Positions 1 to 10,816 of a stretch of 64,000 bases of DNA are shown here, in pieces; the first letter of the stretch is position 1, and each line of letters begins with the position of its first letter. The position numbers and the translations under genes are program-made. The stretch is from positions 1,674,001 to 1,738,000 of the forward strand of contig NZ_CP088156.1 of assembly GCF_021088345.1 (NCBI RefSeq), given 5' to 3'. The notes under the pieces were generated by a model that was not told where the DNA came from, made no database searches, and saw nothing but the letters and a program-made list of their open reading frames with translations. Source of the DNA: Bradyrhizobium ontarionense. Lineage in GTDB: Bacteria > Pseudomonadota > Alphaproteobacteria > Rhizobiales > Xanthobacteraceae.

Positions 1-403
1 CGAGGCCGGCCACCAGCATACCGGTGATGGCGCCGGCCTTGAAGGCGAGCTCGAGGCCGCCTGCCAGCGAGACCGTGGCTGCCTGCGCGGTGCGGACGTT
101 GGCGCGCACCGATACGTTCATGCCGATGAAGCCGGCCGCGCCGGACAGGATCGCGCCGATCGCGAAGCCGATCGCAACCAGGGTTCCGAGGAAATACGCA
201 AGGAGCACGAAGATCACGACACCGACGATTCCGATCGTCGCGTACTGGCGGCGAAGATAGGCCTGCGCGCCCTCACGCACGGCCGCCGCAATTTCCTGCA
301 TCCGCGCATTGCCGGCGTCCGCGCTGAGCACAGATTGTGTGGCCCAGATCGCGTAGACGATCGACAGCGCTCCGCAGAGCACGATCACCCATAAAGCTGA
401 CAT
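1..403 (-). CDS. hppA: Proton-translocating pyrophosphatase, N-terminal part (runs off left edge)
   Basis: Membrane-bound pyrophosphatase that couples hydrolysis of pyrophosphate to proton pumping across the inner membrane. Only the first 134 codons are present; the rest lies left of the window. The start is the ATG at 401-403. A hydrophobic helix (about residues 3-21) is followed by the segment [12 protein letters not shown] (residues 43-54), characteristic of the H+-PPase amino terminus, then hydrophobic segments at about 56-75, 79-95 and 118-134. The catalytic loops are not in view. It lies downstream of thiL on the same strand, with 221 bases between them, so it probably has its own promoter. 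The family call rests on the N-terminal pattern only. Confidence 0.85.
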   Translation of the reverse strand, partial: MSALWVIVLCGALSIVYAIWATQSVLSADAGNARMQEIAAAVREGAQAYLRRQYATIGIVGVVIFVLLAYFLGTLVAIGFAIGAILSGAAGFIGMNVSVRANVRTAQAATVSLAGGLELAFKAGAITGMLVAGL

Positions 404-604
404 TTAGTTTCCTCGGCTCTTTGCTTTTTCTAACTACGTCGCGCCGCGCTTGTGCAGCGCACGCCCCCTGTCAGGCAGCCCCGGGCGGAGCCGCCTCGAA
501 CGTCATGGACCTTGCCAAAATCGCCATGTTGACGCAACGCCGCGACGCCTGAACCGCTCCAAATTCGGACGCTTCTTTGGTCGCATTGTGCGCTGCAAAT
601 GGGT

Positions 605-642
605 GTCAGAAGTGACTAAACGAGTCAGAAGTGACTAAACGA
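605..642. repeat. Perfect 19-bp tandem duplication at the 3' end of thiL
   Basis: The 19-base unit GTCAGAAGTGACTAAACGA occurs twice head to tail (605-623 and 624-642). The right copy encodes the last residues and stop of ThiL on the minus strand; the left copy lies just past the stop. A replication-slippage duplication explains it. The reading frame of ThiL ends before the second copy, so the protein is not lengthened. Confidence 0.9.
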
Positions 643-1617
643 CATGCGCGTCAGCGTGATGGGACGGCCCTGCCCGTCCAGGAAGCGCGGGACGTCCGCC
701 CCTTCGACGATGGCGCCGATGTCGGTGACGGCAACGCCCGCCCTCTCGGCGGCGGCGCGGAACGCTGCGCATTGCGCTGCGGGAACAGTGCAGAGGATTT
801 CGTAGTCGTCGCCGCCGGAGATCATGCTTTCCAACTGCGCGGCCCCGAGAGCGAGCAGCTTGGCCGCTGCCGGCGATCGCGGAATGTGTGGCAGCGCGAT
901 GTCGGCGCTCACGCCAGACGCGACGCACAGCTTGGAAAGGTCGCCCGCGAGCCCATCCGAAACGTCCATGGATGCGGTCGCGAAGTCTCTCACCGCCGCC
1001 GCCAGGGCATTGCGTGGCTGCGGCACGCGATAGCGGCCGATCAGCATATCCCGCGCGGCGGGATCGTCGGCGAGCGCTGCGGCCTCTGCGCGGCCGGCGA
1101 GGACGCCTAGGCCGAGCGCCGCGTCCCCGATCGTTCCGCTGACCATGACCCGGTCGCCGGGGTGCGCTCCGAAGCGGTGCACCATCCGCCCCCGCGGCAC
1201 GCGGCCCCAGGCCGTGATCGAGACCATCACCGGTCCGGGCGTCGACACGGTGTCGCCGCCGAGCAGCGGGCAGCCGAACGCGGCCGCGTCCTCGCCGAGG
1301 CCGCGCGCGAAGGCGGACAGCCAGGCGTCATCCGCCTGCCGCAGCGCAAGTGTCAGGACGAAGCCGGCGGGCACGGCGCCCTTGGCGGCGAGGTCGGACA
1401 GGTTCACCCGCAGCGCCTTGCGCGCGATGGTGTCGGGCGGGTCATCCGGCAAATAGTGGACGCCTTCGACGATCGCATCGGTCTTGACGACGATGTCGTC
1501 GCCGTCGGCCGGAATGATTGCGGCGTCATCGACGAGACCGAAGGCCCCGGGATCGGTCGCCAGCGGCTTGAAGTAGCGGGCGATCAGGGAGTCTTCACCG
1601 GAGGGATTGGGGGTCAT
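625..1617 (-). CDS. thiL: Thiamine-monophosphate kinase
   Basis: Phosphorylates thiamine monophosphate to thiamine diphosphate with ATP, the last step of cofactor synthesis, in the cytoplasm. The 330-residue protein has the usual length of the AIR-synthase-like ThiL family. Visible motifs are the Asp pair in VDDAA (residues 29-33), KTDAIVEGVHY (45-55), LGGDT near 120, MDVSDGL near 215 and SGGDDYE near 267, which form the Mg-ATP and substrate sites. It is the last gene of the nusB/ribH group on this strand, as in many alphaproteobacteria, but is separated from nusB by a palindromic repeat region of about 230 bases. The stop codon lies inside one copy of a 19-base tandem duplication. Confidence 0.95.
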   Translation of the reverse strand: MTPNPSGEDSLIARYFKPLATDPGAFGLVDDAAIIPADGDDIVVKTDAIVEGVHYLPDDPPDTIARKALRVNLSDLAAKGAVPAGFVLTLALRQADDAWLSAFARGLGEDAAAFGCPLLGGDTVSTPGPVMVSITAWGRVPRGRMVHRFGAHPGDRVMVSGTIGDAALGLGVLAGRAEAAALADDPAARDMLIGRYRVPQPRNALAAAVRDFATASMDVSDGLAGDLSKLCVASGVSADIALPHIPRSPAAAKLLALGAAQLESMISGGDDYEILCTVPAAQCAAFRAAAERAGVAVTDIGAIVEGADVPRFLDGQGRPITLTRMSFSHF

Positions 1618-1642
1618 TGGCGGGCTCTCCCACCCTCCGCCG

Positions 1643-1795
1643 TCATCACCCGCGAAGGCGGGTGATCCAGTATTCCAGAGACGTCAGTGAAACTCCGAGA
1701 GGCCGCGGCGTACTGGATGCCCCGCTGGGGCCTGTCATCGGGCTCGCCCAAGGCGAGACCCGGTGGCGGGGCATGACAGCGGGGCAAACGAGCGA
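1643..1795. repeat. Composite palindromic intergenic repeat
   Basis: The gap between nusB and thiL is filled by nested inverted repeats. CACCCGC/GCGGGTG close a 4-base loop near 1648-1665. ATCCAGTA and TACTGGAT form a wider pair. GCCCCGC and GCGGGGC, with TGTCAT and ATGACA just outside or inside them, form another. CTCGCC/GGCGAG is a small central hairpin. No open reading frame of coding character covers it. Mosaic palindromes with the ATCCAGTA/TACTGGAT core are, from memory, common between genes in Bradyrhizobium; copy number elsewhere cannot be seen here. Confidence 0.65.
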
Positions 1796-1848
1796 CCATC
1801 CGATCCGAACCGATGTGCCAGGCAGATCGTCCGGTCCGACGCATTGCC

Positions 1849-2358
1849 CTACTTCTGTCCCATCTCGTCGGCGCGGTACTGCCGCGCAAGCTGTTCCAGC
1901 ACCGCATTCACCATGCCCGTCTCGTCGCGCTCGACGAAGGCATGGGCGATGTCGACATATTCGGACACCACGACGCGGGCCGGAATGTCCTTGCGCCGTT
2001 CCAGCTCGTAGGCGCCGGCGCGCAGCACCGCACGCAGGATCGCCTCGATCCGCTTCAGCGGCCAGCCGCGCTCCAGCGCCGTGTCCAGCACCGGATCGAT
2101 CCTGGTCTGGTCGCGCACCACGCCGGAGACGATGTCGCGGAAGAAGGCGGCCTCTGCCGGCAGGTATTGCTCGCCCTCGACCTCGTTGCCGAGCCAATGG
2201 CTCTCGAACTCGGCCAGGACGTCGTTGATGCCGGCGCCGGCAATGTCCATCTGGTAGAGCGCCTGCACGGCGGCGAGCCGCGCGGCGCCACGGCGGTTGG
2301 CCTTCCGGTCGTTCGCTCTGACCGGTCCCTTGGCGGGCTTGTTGCTGCTGTCGGCCAT
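1849..2358 (-). CDS. nusB: Transcription antitermination factor NusB
   Basis: RNA-binding partner of NusE/S10 in the antitermination complex on rRNA operons. The protein is 169 residues from the ATG at 2356-2358, which lies one base beyond the ribH stop codon. An upstream in-frame start at 2418 would put 20 extra residues inside ribH and is unlikely. The all-helical NusB fold shows in RRGAARLAAVQALYQMD (about residues 22-38) and in the C-terminal ERRKDIPARVVVSEYVDIA region. A basic N-terminal tail of about 20 residues precedes the domain. Translational coupling with ribH is likely. Placement after ribH and before thiL matches the common alphaproteobacterial order. Confidence 0.95.
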   Translation of the reverse strand: MADSSNKPAKGPVRANDRKANRRGAARLAAVQALYQMDIAGAGINDVLAEFESHWLGNEVEGEQYLPAEAAFFRDIVSGVVRDQTRIDPVLDTALERGWPLKRIEAILRAVLRAGAYELERRKDIPARVVVSEYVDIAHAFVERDETGMVNAVLEQLARQYRADEMGQK

Positions 2359-2359
2359 G

Positions 2360-2851
2360 TCAGCCTCGCGCCAGACGGCGTTTGATGCGCAGCACGGCGA
2401 GCGCGGCCCGCGCGGCATCGCCGCCCTTGTTCATCTCGGAAACGCGCGCCCGCGCCCAGGCCTGGTCCTCGTTGTTGACCGTCAGGATGCCGTTGCCGAG
2501 CGGCAGGCCGCGCGCCACCGACAGGTCCATCAGCGCCCGCGAGGACTCGTGGGAGACGATCTCGAAATGGATGGTGTCGCCGCGGATCACGCAGCCGAGC
2601 GCGATCGCCGCATCGTAGGGCTTGCCGTTATCAGCGGCGGCATCGAGCGCAATGGCGATGGTCGCGGGAATTTCCAGAGAGCCGGTGACGGTGAGCACGT
2701 CATAGGTCACACCGGCGGCCTTCAGCTCGGCGACGGCGCCTTCGAGCATCGCGTCCTGGAGGTCGTCGTAGAAGCGGGCTTCGACGATCAGCGCCCGAGC
2801 TCCGGAGATGTCGGTCTGGTCTTTGAGCGGCGCGCGCCGTGCGTCTGCCAT
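2360..2851 (-). CDS. ribH: 6,7-dimethyl-8-ribityllumazine synthase
   Basis: Condenses the ribityl-aminouracil intermediate with dihydroxybutanone phosphate to give lumazine, the penultimate step of riboflavin synthesis. The 163-residue protein shows the family motifs: the aromatic site near EARFYDDL (residues 24-31), GSLEIP (about 57-62), GCVIRGDT (about 85-92, substrate phosphate loop), the catalytic His in [13 protein letters not shown], and [15 protein letters not shown] near 117-131. It starts at ATG 2849-2851. It is followed after one base by nusB and preceded by ribE after 182 bases that contain a degraded repeat, so it may be read from the ribD/ribE transcript. Confidence 0.97.
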   Translation of the reverse strand: MADARRAPLKDQTDISGARALIVEARFYDDLQDAMLEGAVAELKAAGVTYDVLTVTGSLEIPATIAIALDAAADNGKPYDAAIALGCVIRGDTIHFEIVSHESSRALMDLSVARGLPLGNGILTVNNEDQAWARARVSEMNKGGDAARAALAVLRIKRRLARG

Positions 2852-2872
2852 GGTTCTGCTTCCATTGTCACA

Positions 2873-2967
2873 GGTGCCACACCCTGGGGAGCGGCCCTCT
2901 GGCCACGTCTCGAAGGGTGAGATGAAATCGGTCTCATGTTCGAGACGGTGCTGTGCGCCGCCTCGCC
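2873..2967. repeat. Degraded inverted-repeat element between ribE and ribH
   Basis: A perfect 9-base inverted pair, CGTCTCGAA at 2906-2914 and TTCGAGACG at 2939-2947, sits in the ribE-ribH gap with looser symmetry on either side. The layout recalls a common Bradyrhizobium intergenic repeat in which CGTCTCGAAGG and GGTTCGAGACG cores face each other, but the flanks here have drifted. No coding potential is seen. Confidence 0.5.
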
Positions 2968-3033
2968 TTGAGGGCTCGCCTTGTAGGCGCGACAGCCCGC
3001 AAAGCCAAGACTGTAAGGCCCCTGCTGGGGACG

Positions 3034-3642
3034 TTACTTCAGTTCAGTGAGGCGCGCGGCGTAGCGTGCCATCAGGTCGACCTCGATATTCACCTCGCTG
3101 CCGGCCTGCCAGGACGACAGCGTGGTGACCGACAGCGTATGCGGAATGATGAGCACCGAGAAGGTCAGTTCGTCCACGGTGTTGACGGTGAGCGAGACGC
3201 CATCGAGCGTCACCGAGCCCTTGGTGGCGATGAAGCGCGCGAGCTCCCGCGTCGTCTTCAGCACGAAGCGCGCCATGTCCGGCAGGTCGTCGCGGCTGAC
3301 AATGGTCGCGATGCCGTCGACATGGCCCGCGACGATGTGGCCGCCGAGCTCGTCGCCGATCTTCAGCGCCCGCTCCAGATTCAGCTGCGTGCCGACCCGC
3401 CAGTGCTTTGCGGTCGTCAGCGCCAGTGTCTCTGCCGCAGCATCGACCTCGAACCAGGTTTTCCCGTCGGCCGTGCCGGACTGCACAACAGTGAGGCAGA
3501 CGCCGTTGTTGGCGATCGAAGCGCCATCCGCGATCGTGGCCTGGTCATAGCTGCAGGCGATGCGCAGGCGGTGCAGCTTGCCTTCGGTCCGCGGCGTCAG
3601 GCTGACGATCTCGCCGATGTCTGTGACGATGCCGGTAAACAT
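3034..3642 (-). CDS. ribE: Riboflavin synthase, alpha subunit
   Basis: Dismutates two lumazine molecules into riboflavin and the ribityl-aminouracil. The 202-residue protein starts with the diagnostic MFTGIV and is built of two lumazine-binding barrels (about residues 1-97 and 98-192), each with a GVCLTV or GVSLTV motif. [11 protein letters not shown] (about 99-109) joins them. The ATG overlaps the ribD stop as TAATG (3640-3644), which indicates translational coupling. With ribD and ribH it supplies the whole late branch of riboflavin synthesis except the ribA/ribB steps, which are not in the window. No FMN riboswitch is seen ahead of these genes. Confidence 0.97.
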   Translation of the reverse strand: MFTGIVTDIGEIVSLTPRTEGKLHRLRIACSYDQATIADGASIANNGVCLTVVQSGTADGKTWFEVDAAAETLALTTAKHWRVGTQLNLERALKIGDELGGHIVAGHVDGIATIVSRDDLPDMARFVLKTTRELARFIATKGSVTLDGVSLTVNTVDELTFSVLIIPHTLSVTTLSSWQAGSEVNIEVDLMARYAARLTELK

Positions 3643-4793
3643 TACACGCGCTCGTAAATCGTAAGGGTATCGTGATCGAGCGCCTCGCTAGCACGAACGC
3701 GATAGGCCGGCGACTGCGTGATTGCGGTCAACGGCAATGCGTCCAGCGCAGCGATCCCATCGGCTCCGATTTCGCCTGGTCCGCGCAGGAGCCAGATTTC
3801 ATCGACCAGGCCGCTTGCCATGAAAGATGATGCGACGCGGCTGCCGCCCTCGATCATCAAGCGGGTGATGCCGCGCTCCGCCAGCGCGCGCAGCACCGCA
3901 GGCGGCTCCAGCGCCGACGGAGCTGCCTGCGGCGGCACCCGGATCACCTGCGCGCCGACCGCCCCGAATCTGGTGGCGGCCGCCGGCTCTGCGATCTCCG
4001 ACCCGACGAGCCAGAGCGGCGTGGTGCGCGCCGTCTGCACCAGACGACTGGCTGCCGGCAGCCGCAGAATCGGGTCCAGCACGACGCGGACCGGCGAGCG
4101 CGCCGCCATGCCCGGCAGCCGGCAGGTCAGCAGCGGATCGTCAGCAATCGCCGTGCGGACCCCGATCAGGATCGCATCGCTCTGGGCACGCAACAGATGC
4201 ACGCGCGTCCGCGCCGCCTCGCCCGTGATCGTGACCGGCTTGCTGCCGGCGGCTGCGATCTTGTCATCGGCCGAGACCGCGAGCTTCAGGATCACATGCG
4301 GCCGGCCGTCACGGATGCGGCGGAAATGGCCGGCATGATCGCGGGCGGCGTCGGCGGAGCACAGGCCGACCTCGACCTGAATTCCGGCGGCACGGAGCCT
4401 GGCATGCCCCTGCCCTGCGACTTCCGGATTGGGATCCTCGATGGCCGAGACGACACGGCTGATGCCGGCTGCGATGACCGCATCCACGCAGGGCGGCGAC
4501 TTGCCGAAATGCGAGCACGGCTCGAGCGTCACGTAGAGGGTCGCGCCCTTCGCGGCCGCGCCGGCACGCCTGAGCGCCTCCGGCTCGGCATGCGGGCGGC
4601 CACCCGGCTGGGTCCAGCCGCGGCCGACGATGATGCCGTCCTTGACCACCACGGCGCCGACGGCGGGATTGGGCCAGGTCCTGCCCTGCCCGCGCCGACC
4701 GAGCGTCAGCGCCAGCTGCATGAAGCGGCGATCGGCGTCCTTCTGTGCCTTCAGCTTTTCGCCGACCTGATCGACCAGGATCCGGAAGATCAT
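3642..4793 (-). CDS. ribD: Bifunctional diaminohydroxyphosphoribosylaminopyrimidine deaminase / reductase
   Basis: Catalyses two successive riboflavin steps: deamination of the pyrimidine and NADPH reduction of the ribose. The N-terminal deaminase domain (about residues 20-145) has the zinc site HAE (68-70) with Cys93 and Cys102 in [11 protein letters not shown]. The C-terminal reductase domain (about 165-380) shows SADDKIA and the [11 protein letters not shown] nucleotide-binding motif. Total length 383 is normal. The ATG overlaps the nrdR stop (ATGA, 4790-4793), and its own stop overlaps the ribE start, so nrdR-ribD-ribE are tightly coupled. About 20 residues precede the deaminase domain; a slightly later start is possible but would break the overlap. 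Confidence 0.96.
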   Translation of the reverse strand: MIFRILVDQVGEKLKAQKDADRRFMQLALTLGRRGQGRTWPNPAVGAVVVKDGIIVGRGWTQPGGRPHAEPEALRRAGAAAKGATLYVTLEPCSHFGKSPPCVDAVIAAGISRVVSAIEDPNPEVAGQGHARLRAAGIQVEVGLCSADAARDHAGHFRRIRDGRPHVILKLAVSADDKIAAAGSKPVTITGEAARTRVHLLRAQSDAILIGVRTAIADDPLLTCRLPGMAARSPVRVVLDPILRLPAASRLVQTARTTPLWLVGSEIAEPAAATRFGAVGAQVIRVPPQAAPSALEPPAVLRALAERGITRLMIEGGSRVASSFMASGLVDEIWLLRGPGEIGADGIAALDALPLTAITQSPAYRVRASEALDHDTLTIYERV

Positions 4794-5275
4794 TTGCGGA
4801 CCGGCGCCAGCCGCGGCGCCTCGTCCTCGGCCGAGAGCTCGCCGAGCACGGCCTCGAAATCCTTGGCCTCGCGGAAATTGCGGTAGACCGAGGCGAAGCG
4901 GACATAGGCGACGTCATCGAGATCGCGCAGATGCTCCATCACGATCTCGCCGATCGCCTCCGAGGACACCTCCGACTCGCCGCCGCTCTCGAGCTCGCGC
5001 ACGATCGCCGAGACCATCTTCTCGACCCGCTCCGGATCGACCGAGCGCTTGCGCAGCGAGATCTGCACCGAGCGCATCAGCTTGTCGCGATCGAACGGCA
5101 CGCGGCGGCCGTTGCGCTTGATGACGGTCAGTTCGCGCAGCTGCACCCGCTCGAAGGTCGTGAAGCGGAAATTGCAGGTGACGCAGACCCGCCGCCGCCG
5201 GATCACCGAGGAATCCTCGGTGGGGCGGGAGTCCTTCACCTGCGTATCGAGGCTGTTGCAACTCGGGCAGCGCAT
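4790..5275 (-). CDS. nrdR: Transcriptional repressor NrdR
   Basis: Zinc-ribbon and ATP-cone repressor of ribonucleotide reductase genes; it senses ATP and dATP. The 161-residue protein starts with MRCPSC and has the four zinc ligands Cys3, Cys6, Cys31 and Cys34. The ATP-cone follows at about residues 49-139 with [16 protein letters not shown]. The C-terminal tail of about 20 residues is less conserved. It lies 14 bases after glyA and overlaps ribD by four bases, the usual alphaproteobacterial arrangement. Its targets (nrd genes) are not in this window. Confidence 0.97.
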   Translation of the reverse strand: MRCPSCNSLDTQVKDSRPTEDSSVIRRRRVCVTCNFRFTTFERVQLRELTVIKRNGRRVPFDRDKLMRSVQISLRKRSVDPERVEKMVSAIVRELESGGESEVSSEAIGEIVMEHLRDLDDVAYVRFASVYRNFREAKDFEAVLGELSAEDEAPRLAPVRK

Positions 5276-5289
5276 TGTGGCTTCAAGCC

Positions 5290-6594
5290 TTACTGATAGA
5301 TCGGGAACCGGTCGGTCAGCGCCTTCACCTTCTCCTTCACCGCGGCTTCGACCAGCGGCGCGCTGCCGTCCGGCGCCTGGGCGATCGCGTTCAGCACCTC
5401 GGCGATCAGGCCGCCGACCTGCTGGAATTCGGCGACGCCAAAGCCGCGGGTCGTCGCCGCCGGCGTGCCGAGCCGCAGGCCCGAGGTGACGAACGGCTTC
5501 TCGGGGTCGAACGGAATGCCGTTCTTGTTGCAGGTGATGCCGGCGCGGACCAGCGCCTTCTCCGAGACGTTGCCCTTCAGCGCCTTGGGCCTGAGGTCAA
5601 CCAGCATCAAATGGTTGTCGGTGCCGCCGGAGACGATGTCGAAGCCTTGGGCACGCAGCGATTCCGCCAGCGCCTTCGCGTTCTCGACGATGTTCTTCGC
5701 GTAAGTCTTGAACTCCGGCCGCAGCGCCTCGGCAAAGGCGACCGCCTTGGCCGCGATCACGTGCATCAGCGGGCCGCCCTGCAGGCCCGGGAAGATCGCC
5801 GAGTTCAGCTTCTTGGTGAACTGCTCGTCGTTCCACAGAATCAGGCCGCCGCGCGGGCCGCGCAGCGACTTGTGCGTCGTGGTGGTGACGACGTGGGCAT
5901 GAGGCAGCGGCGAGGCATGGACGCCGCCTGCGACGAGGCCGGCGAAATGCGCCATGTCGACCAGGAAGTAAGCGCCAACGTGGTCGGCGATCTCACGGAA
6001 GCGCTTGAAGTCCCAAGGGCGCGAATAGGCGCTGCCGCCGGCGATGATCAGCTTGGGCTTCACCTGCTCTGCCTGGCTGGCGACCGCATCCATGTCGATC
6101 AGCTGGTCCTCGCGCCGCACCGTGTAGTGCGAGGCCTTGAACCACTTGCCGGACATGTTGACCGGCGAGCCATGGGTCAGATGGCCGCCCGCGGCGAGAT
6201 CGAGGCCCATGAAGGTGTCGCCCGGCTGCAGCAGCGCCAGGAACACGGCCTGGTTCATCTGGCTGCCCGAGTTCGGCTGGACGTTGGCGAAATTGGCGCC
6301 GAACAGCTTCTTGGCGCGGTCGATCGCGAGGTTCTCGGCGACGTCGACCCACTCGCAGCCGCCGTAATAGCGCGCGCCCGGATAGCCCTCGGCGTATTTG
6401 TTGGTCATCACCGAGCCCTGGGCCTCCAGCACGGCCCGGCTGACGATGTTCTCCGAGGCGATCAGCTCGATTTCGTGCCGTTGCCGACCGAGCTCACCCT
6501 TGATGGCGGCGGCGATTTCGGGATCGGCCTCGGCCAGGGTGGCGGAAAAGAAGGAATCGACTGACGAGGCGGGCTTGGCACTGGAAGCGGTCAT
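5290..6594 (-). CDS. glyA: Serine hydroxymethyltransferase
   Basis: PLP enzyme that interconverts serine and glycine with tetrahydrofolate, the main source of one-carbon units. The 434-residue length is typical. Visible motifs are IASENIVS (about residues 45-52), NVQPNSGSQ (104-112), [13 protein letters not shown] (212-224) and the PLP lysine Lys242 in [14 protein letters not shown]. It is the first gene of the glyA-nrdR-ribD-ribE run, with 187 bases upstream before the next gene on the same strand, so the operon promoter should lie there. I could not pick a convincing -35/-10 pair. Confidence 0.98.
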   Translation of the reverse strand: MTASSAKPASSVDSFFSATLAEADPEIAAAIKGELGRQRHEIELIASENIVSRAVLEAQGSVMTNKYAEGYPGARYYGGCEWVDVAENLAIDRAKKLFGANFANVQPNSGSQMNQAVFLALLQPGDTFMGLDLAAGGHLTHGSPVNMSGKWFKASHYTVRREDQLIDMDAVASQAEQVKPKLIIAGGSAYSRPWDFKRFREIADHVGAYFLVDMAHFAGLVAGGVHASPLPHAHVVTTTTHKSLRGPRGGLILWNDEQFTKKLNSAIFPGLQGGPLMHVIAAKAVAFAEALRPEFKTYAKNIVENAKALAESLRAQGFDIVSGGTDNHLMLVDLRPKALKGNVSEKALVRAGITCNKNGIPFDPEKPFVTSGLRLGTPAATTRGFGVAEFQQVGGLIAEVLNAIAQAPDGSAPLVEAAVKEKVKALTDRFPIYQ

Positions 6595-6781
6595 CGGCGG
6601 AATATCTCCACGTCCGCAAAGCCTTAAGCGGCTTGCGGTCGGTTCAGTGAAGGCGGTCGGAAAAGACCCCTGCCCTTACCATACGGGCGGCGGCAGGCCA
6701 AGGGACAGGTCAAGCGGTTGCGGGTCAAACCAAATATTTGCGCCAGATATGGTGGACGGCCGCCGGAGCAAGCCCCTGTCT

Positions 6782-7264
6782 TCAAGCCCCGCCGCAGGTG
6801 TGCCAGCTCTCCGACATCTGCCACGTTTCCTTGGTCCGAAGATTGGTCGCCTTGTAAATCCGTCCCCGGTCATCGCCCGGCGGGCATTTCTTCGGCTTCC
6901 AGACGGTGCAAAGCCGCACGGCATCGCCCAGTTTGGAATGGGCCGCACCGGCGTTCCACTCCGCATCGATCTGCTCGGCGCCGTTTTGATACTGAACGTA
7001 GGTCCCCTGATCCATGACAGGCAGGCCGTCCTCGTCGAGCTTTTCACCGAGCTTGAACGGAGAAGGTGACAACGGCTTCTCGGACGCATCGGCGATTTTC
7101 GTGATCGTCGTCTCTGCGCAGGCCCCAATTCGGGCCAAGGCCTCGCGGCCTCTCGGTACTTTCGGGGAAGCAGCCGTCTCGGCTGTGCTCGTGGACCGGC
7201 TCGACTGTGCGCAGACGAAAACCAAGGTCACCGCTGTAACGATGAATCGAGACGCCGGATGCAT
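6782..7264 (-). CDS. Small secreted protein of unknown function
   Basis: Unrecognised protein of 160 residues when started at ATG 7262-7264, which gives a clear export signal (hydrophobic stretch ending near residue 20, MHPASRFIVTAVTLVFVCA). An earlier in-frame start at 7342 would bury this signal, so I prefer the later one. The mature part is polar and has cysteines in GACAETTI, LCTVWKPKKC and the C-terminal WHTCGGA, which suggests disulphides in the periplasm. No domain is recognised. It is on the same strand as glyA, 187 bases upstream of it, and has no obvious functional partner. Confidence 0.6.
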   Translation of the reverse strand: MHPASRFIVTAVTLVFVCAQSSRSTSTAETAASPKVPRGREALARIGACAETTITKIADASEKPLSPSPFKLGEKLDEDGLPVMDQGTYVQYQNGAEQIDAEWNAGAAHSKLGDAVRLCTVWKPKKCPPGDDRGRIYKATNLRTKETWQMSESWHTCGGA

Positions 7265-7366
7265 TGATATCGCCCCAAAAAGAAAACCTGCATGAAACCG
7301 GGCGGTCTCATACAGGTTGTCTGGATCGGGCGGCAAGCGCACAGCGCGAAAAATCTCGCGCCGATC

Positions 7367-7588
7367 TCACAAGCCGGTGTAGCCCGCCTTCACCGGATCT
7401 ACGCGGCCATCGAGCTGGCGCAGATAGGTCAGGCCGCACACCGTCAGGCGATGCGGATCACGCTCGCCCGCTTCAAACAGCGTGTGAATGTAGGCGCTCA
7501 CCTTCCGGCGCGCCTCCTCGCTCGCGGCAGCGGAGCGGTTCGCAAGCAGGTCGTAGGTGTGCATGATACGATCGATTGCGGCTTCCAT
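7367..7588 (-). CDS. Small conserved-looking hypothetical protein
   Basis: Unrecognised 73-residue cytoplasmic protein, mainly helical in appearance (MEAAIDRIMHTYDLLANRS then SEEARRKVSAYIHTLFEAGE). The start ATG 7586-7588 is preceded by a good ribosome site (AGAGGGGAT, about 4 bases away). It lies 26 bases after the 71-residue gene at 7615-7830 on the same strand, so the two are probably co-transcribed. Both start with well-placed ribosome sites, which supports real translation. No function can be assigned. Confidence 0.6.
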   Translation of the reverse strand: MEAAIDRIMHTYDLLANRSAAASEEARRKVSAYIHTLFEAGERDPHRLTVCGLTYLRQLDGRVDPVKAGYTGL

Positions 7589-7614
7589 GTCATCCCCTCT
7601 TGAACGTCAGGCCG

Positions 7615-7830
7615 TCAGACAGATTCGAATATCGAAATCGCTTTGTTGGCCAGCCTGAGCTTGTTGAATTCTCCGCGGTGAACCAGCTGCACGATGATGT
7701 CGACGAGCCTGTCGTTCGGCGTGACGGCGTCAGGCATCGCGCCCGAGCGGCGCAGATAGTCGGCGGCGATGGCATAGGCATCGCCGACCATCTCCACGTT
7801 CAGGACCTGCATTCCGCGGTCGTGCAGCAT
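7615..7830 (-). CDS. Small hypothetical protein
   Basis: Unrecognised 71-residue protein. The ATG at 7828-7830 follows GGAGG at a 7-base spacing. The sequence carries short helices (VGDAYAIAADYLRRSG and RLVDIIVQLVHRGEFNKLRLANKAISIFE) and no signal peptide or cysteine pair. It precedes the 73-residue gene at 7367-7588, forming a two-gene unit. It lies downstream of the terminator of the MarR-type regulator, so the pair should have its own promoter in 7831-7904. Confidence 0.6.
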   Translation of the reverse strand: MLHDRGMQVLNVEMVGDAYAIAADYLRRSGAMPDAVTPNDRLVDIIVQLVHRGEFNKLRLANKAISIFESV

Positions 7831-7904
7831 GATCCGACCTCCGGCGGGGATAAGCCTCAGAGGCGTGATTTGGTTCCAATTCGGAGCGAATGGTTTTGCG
7901 GGCG

Positions 7905-7943
7905 CGAAACAAAGAACGGCGCCGACCCGAAGGGGGCCGGCGC
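7905..7943 (-). terminator. Intrinsic terminator of the MarR-family gene
   Basis: On the minus strand the RNA would form a 10-bp stem (7934-7943 with 7919-7928, one G-U pair) and a 5-base loop, then run into a U-rich tail (GTTCTTTGTTT). It lies about 83 bases past the stop codon at 8026. Confidence 0.75.
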
Positions 7944-8025
7944 AAGGTCGAACTCAGACGATGGGCAGCTCACCGGTCTTGCTCCGAGAGTCGGAGGCCG
8001 GTTCAGCCGAAAGATTGAGACCGCA

Positions 8026-8538
8026 TCAGAGGCGATACAGGATCTGGTCGGTCCAGAACCGCTCGAGGCGATGCAGCGACTTGTTGAGGGTCGAGAACTC
8101 CTCGCTCGAAATGCCGCCGACCTGCTCGACGGTCTTGACGTGCTTCTGATACAGCGCGTCGACGATCCGGCGGATCTCCTGGCCCTGCGGCGTCAGGCGG
8201 ATGCGGACCGAACGGCGGTCGACACGCGAGCGCTGGTGGTCGAGGAAGCCGAGCTCGACCAGCTTCTTCAGGTTGTAGGACACGTTGGAGCCGAGATAAT
8301 AGCCGCGCGTGCGCAGCTCGCCCGCGGTCAGCTCCTTGTCGCCGATGTTATAGAGCAGCAGCGCCTGGACCGAATTGATGTCGGAACGACCGCGACGATC
8401 GAACTCGTCCTTGATGACGTCGAGCAGGCGGCGATGCAGCCGCTCCACCAGCGTCAGTGCTTCCAGATAGAGTGACTGCACGGTGCCGCCTTGGCCCGGC
8501 GCAGCAGTCTCCACGGCCGTTGCAACGGCTTTCATCAT
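8026..8538 (-). CDS. MarR-family winged-helix regulator (LdtR-like)
   Basis: DNA-binding regulator of 170 residues with a MarR winged helix at about residues 45-125: QALLLYNIGDKELTAGELRTRG (first helices), YYLGSNVSYNLKKLVELGFL (recognition helix) and a wing with RSRVDRRSVRIRLT. The sequence closely recalls LdtR of rhizobia and Liberibacter, a regulator tied to L,D-transpeptidase expression and osmotic stress; that match is from memory. The start ATG 8536-8538 follows AGGGGAAG. A palindrome lies just upstream (8559-8582), a natural autoregulatory site. The membrane gene at 8898 lies upstream on the same strand. Confidence 0.85.
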   Translation of the reverse strand: MMKAVATAVETAAPGQGGTVQSLYLEALTLVERLHRRLLDVIKDEFDRRGRSDINSVQALLLYNIGDKELTAGELRTRGYYLGSNVSYNLKKLVELGFLDHQRSRVDRRSVRIRLTPQGQEIRRIVDALYQKHVKTVEQVGGISSEEFSTLNKSLHRLERFWTDQILYRL

Positions 8539-10634
<2,096 letters not shown>

Positions 10635-10816
10635 ACCGACGTCCCATCGCCGCAACGGCCGTTGGCGCAGATCAGCGCCATGGCTTGGCGCGTCTGCGCC
10701 AAAGGGCCCCTCCGCGCATCAAATCGCGGGAAATTTGCCGCGCGCGGTGCAAGCATCCTCTTGCAAGCGCGGGTGCGGTTCCCATGTCCTGATTGCGAAT
10801 TCGGGAGGGTACATCC

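Noticed and set aside
2852..3033. FMN riboswitch ahead of the riboflavin genes
   Set aside because: The conserved AGGG and GATTCAG-type core of the RFN element is absent; the gap holds a degraded repeat.
5275..6564. 429-codon frame antisense to glyA
   Set aside because: Mirror of glyA codon positions; no ribosome site or family resemblance.
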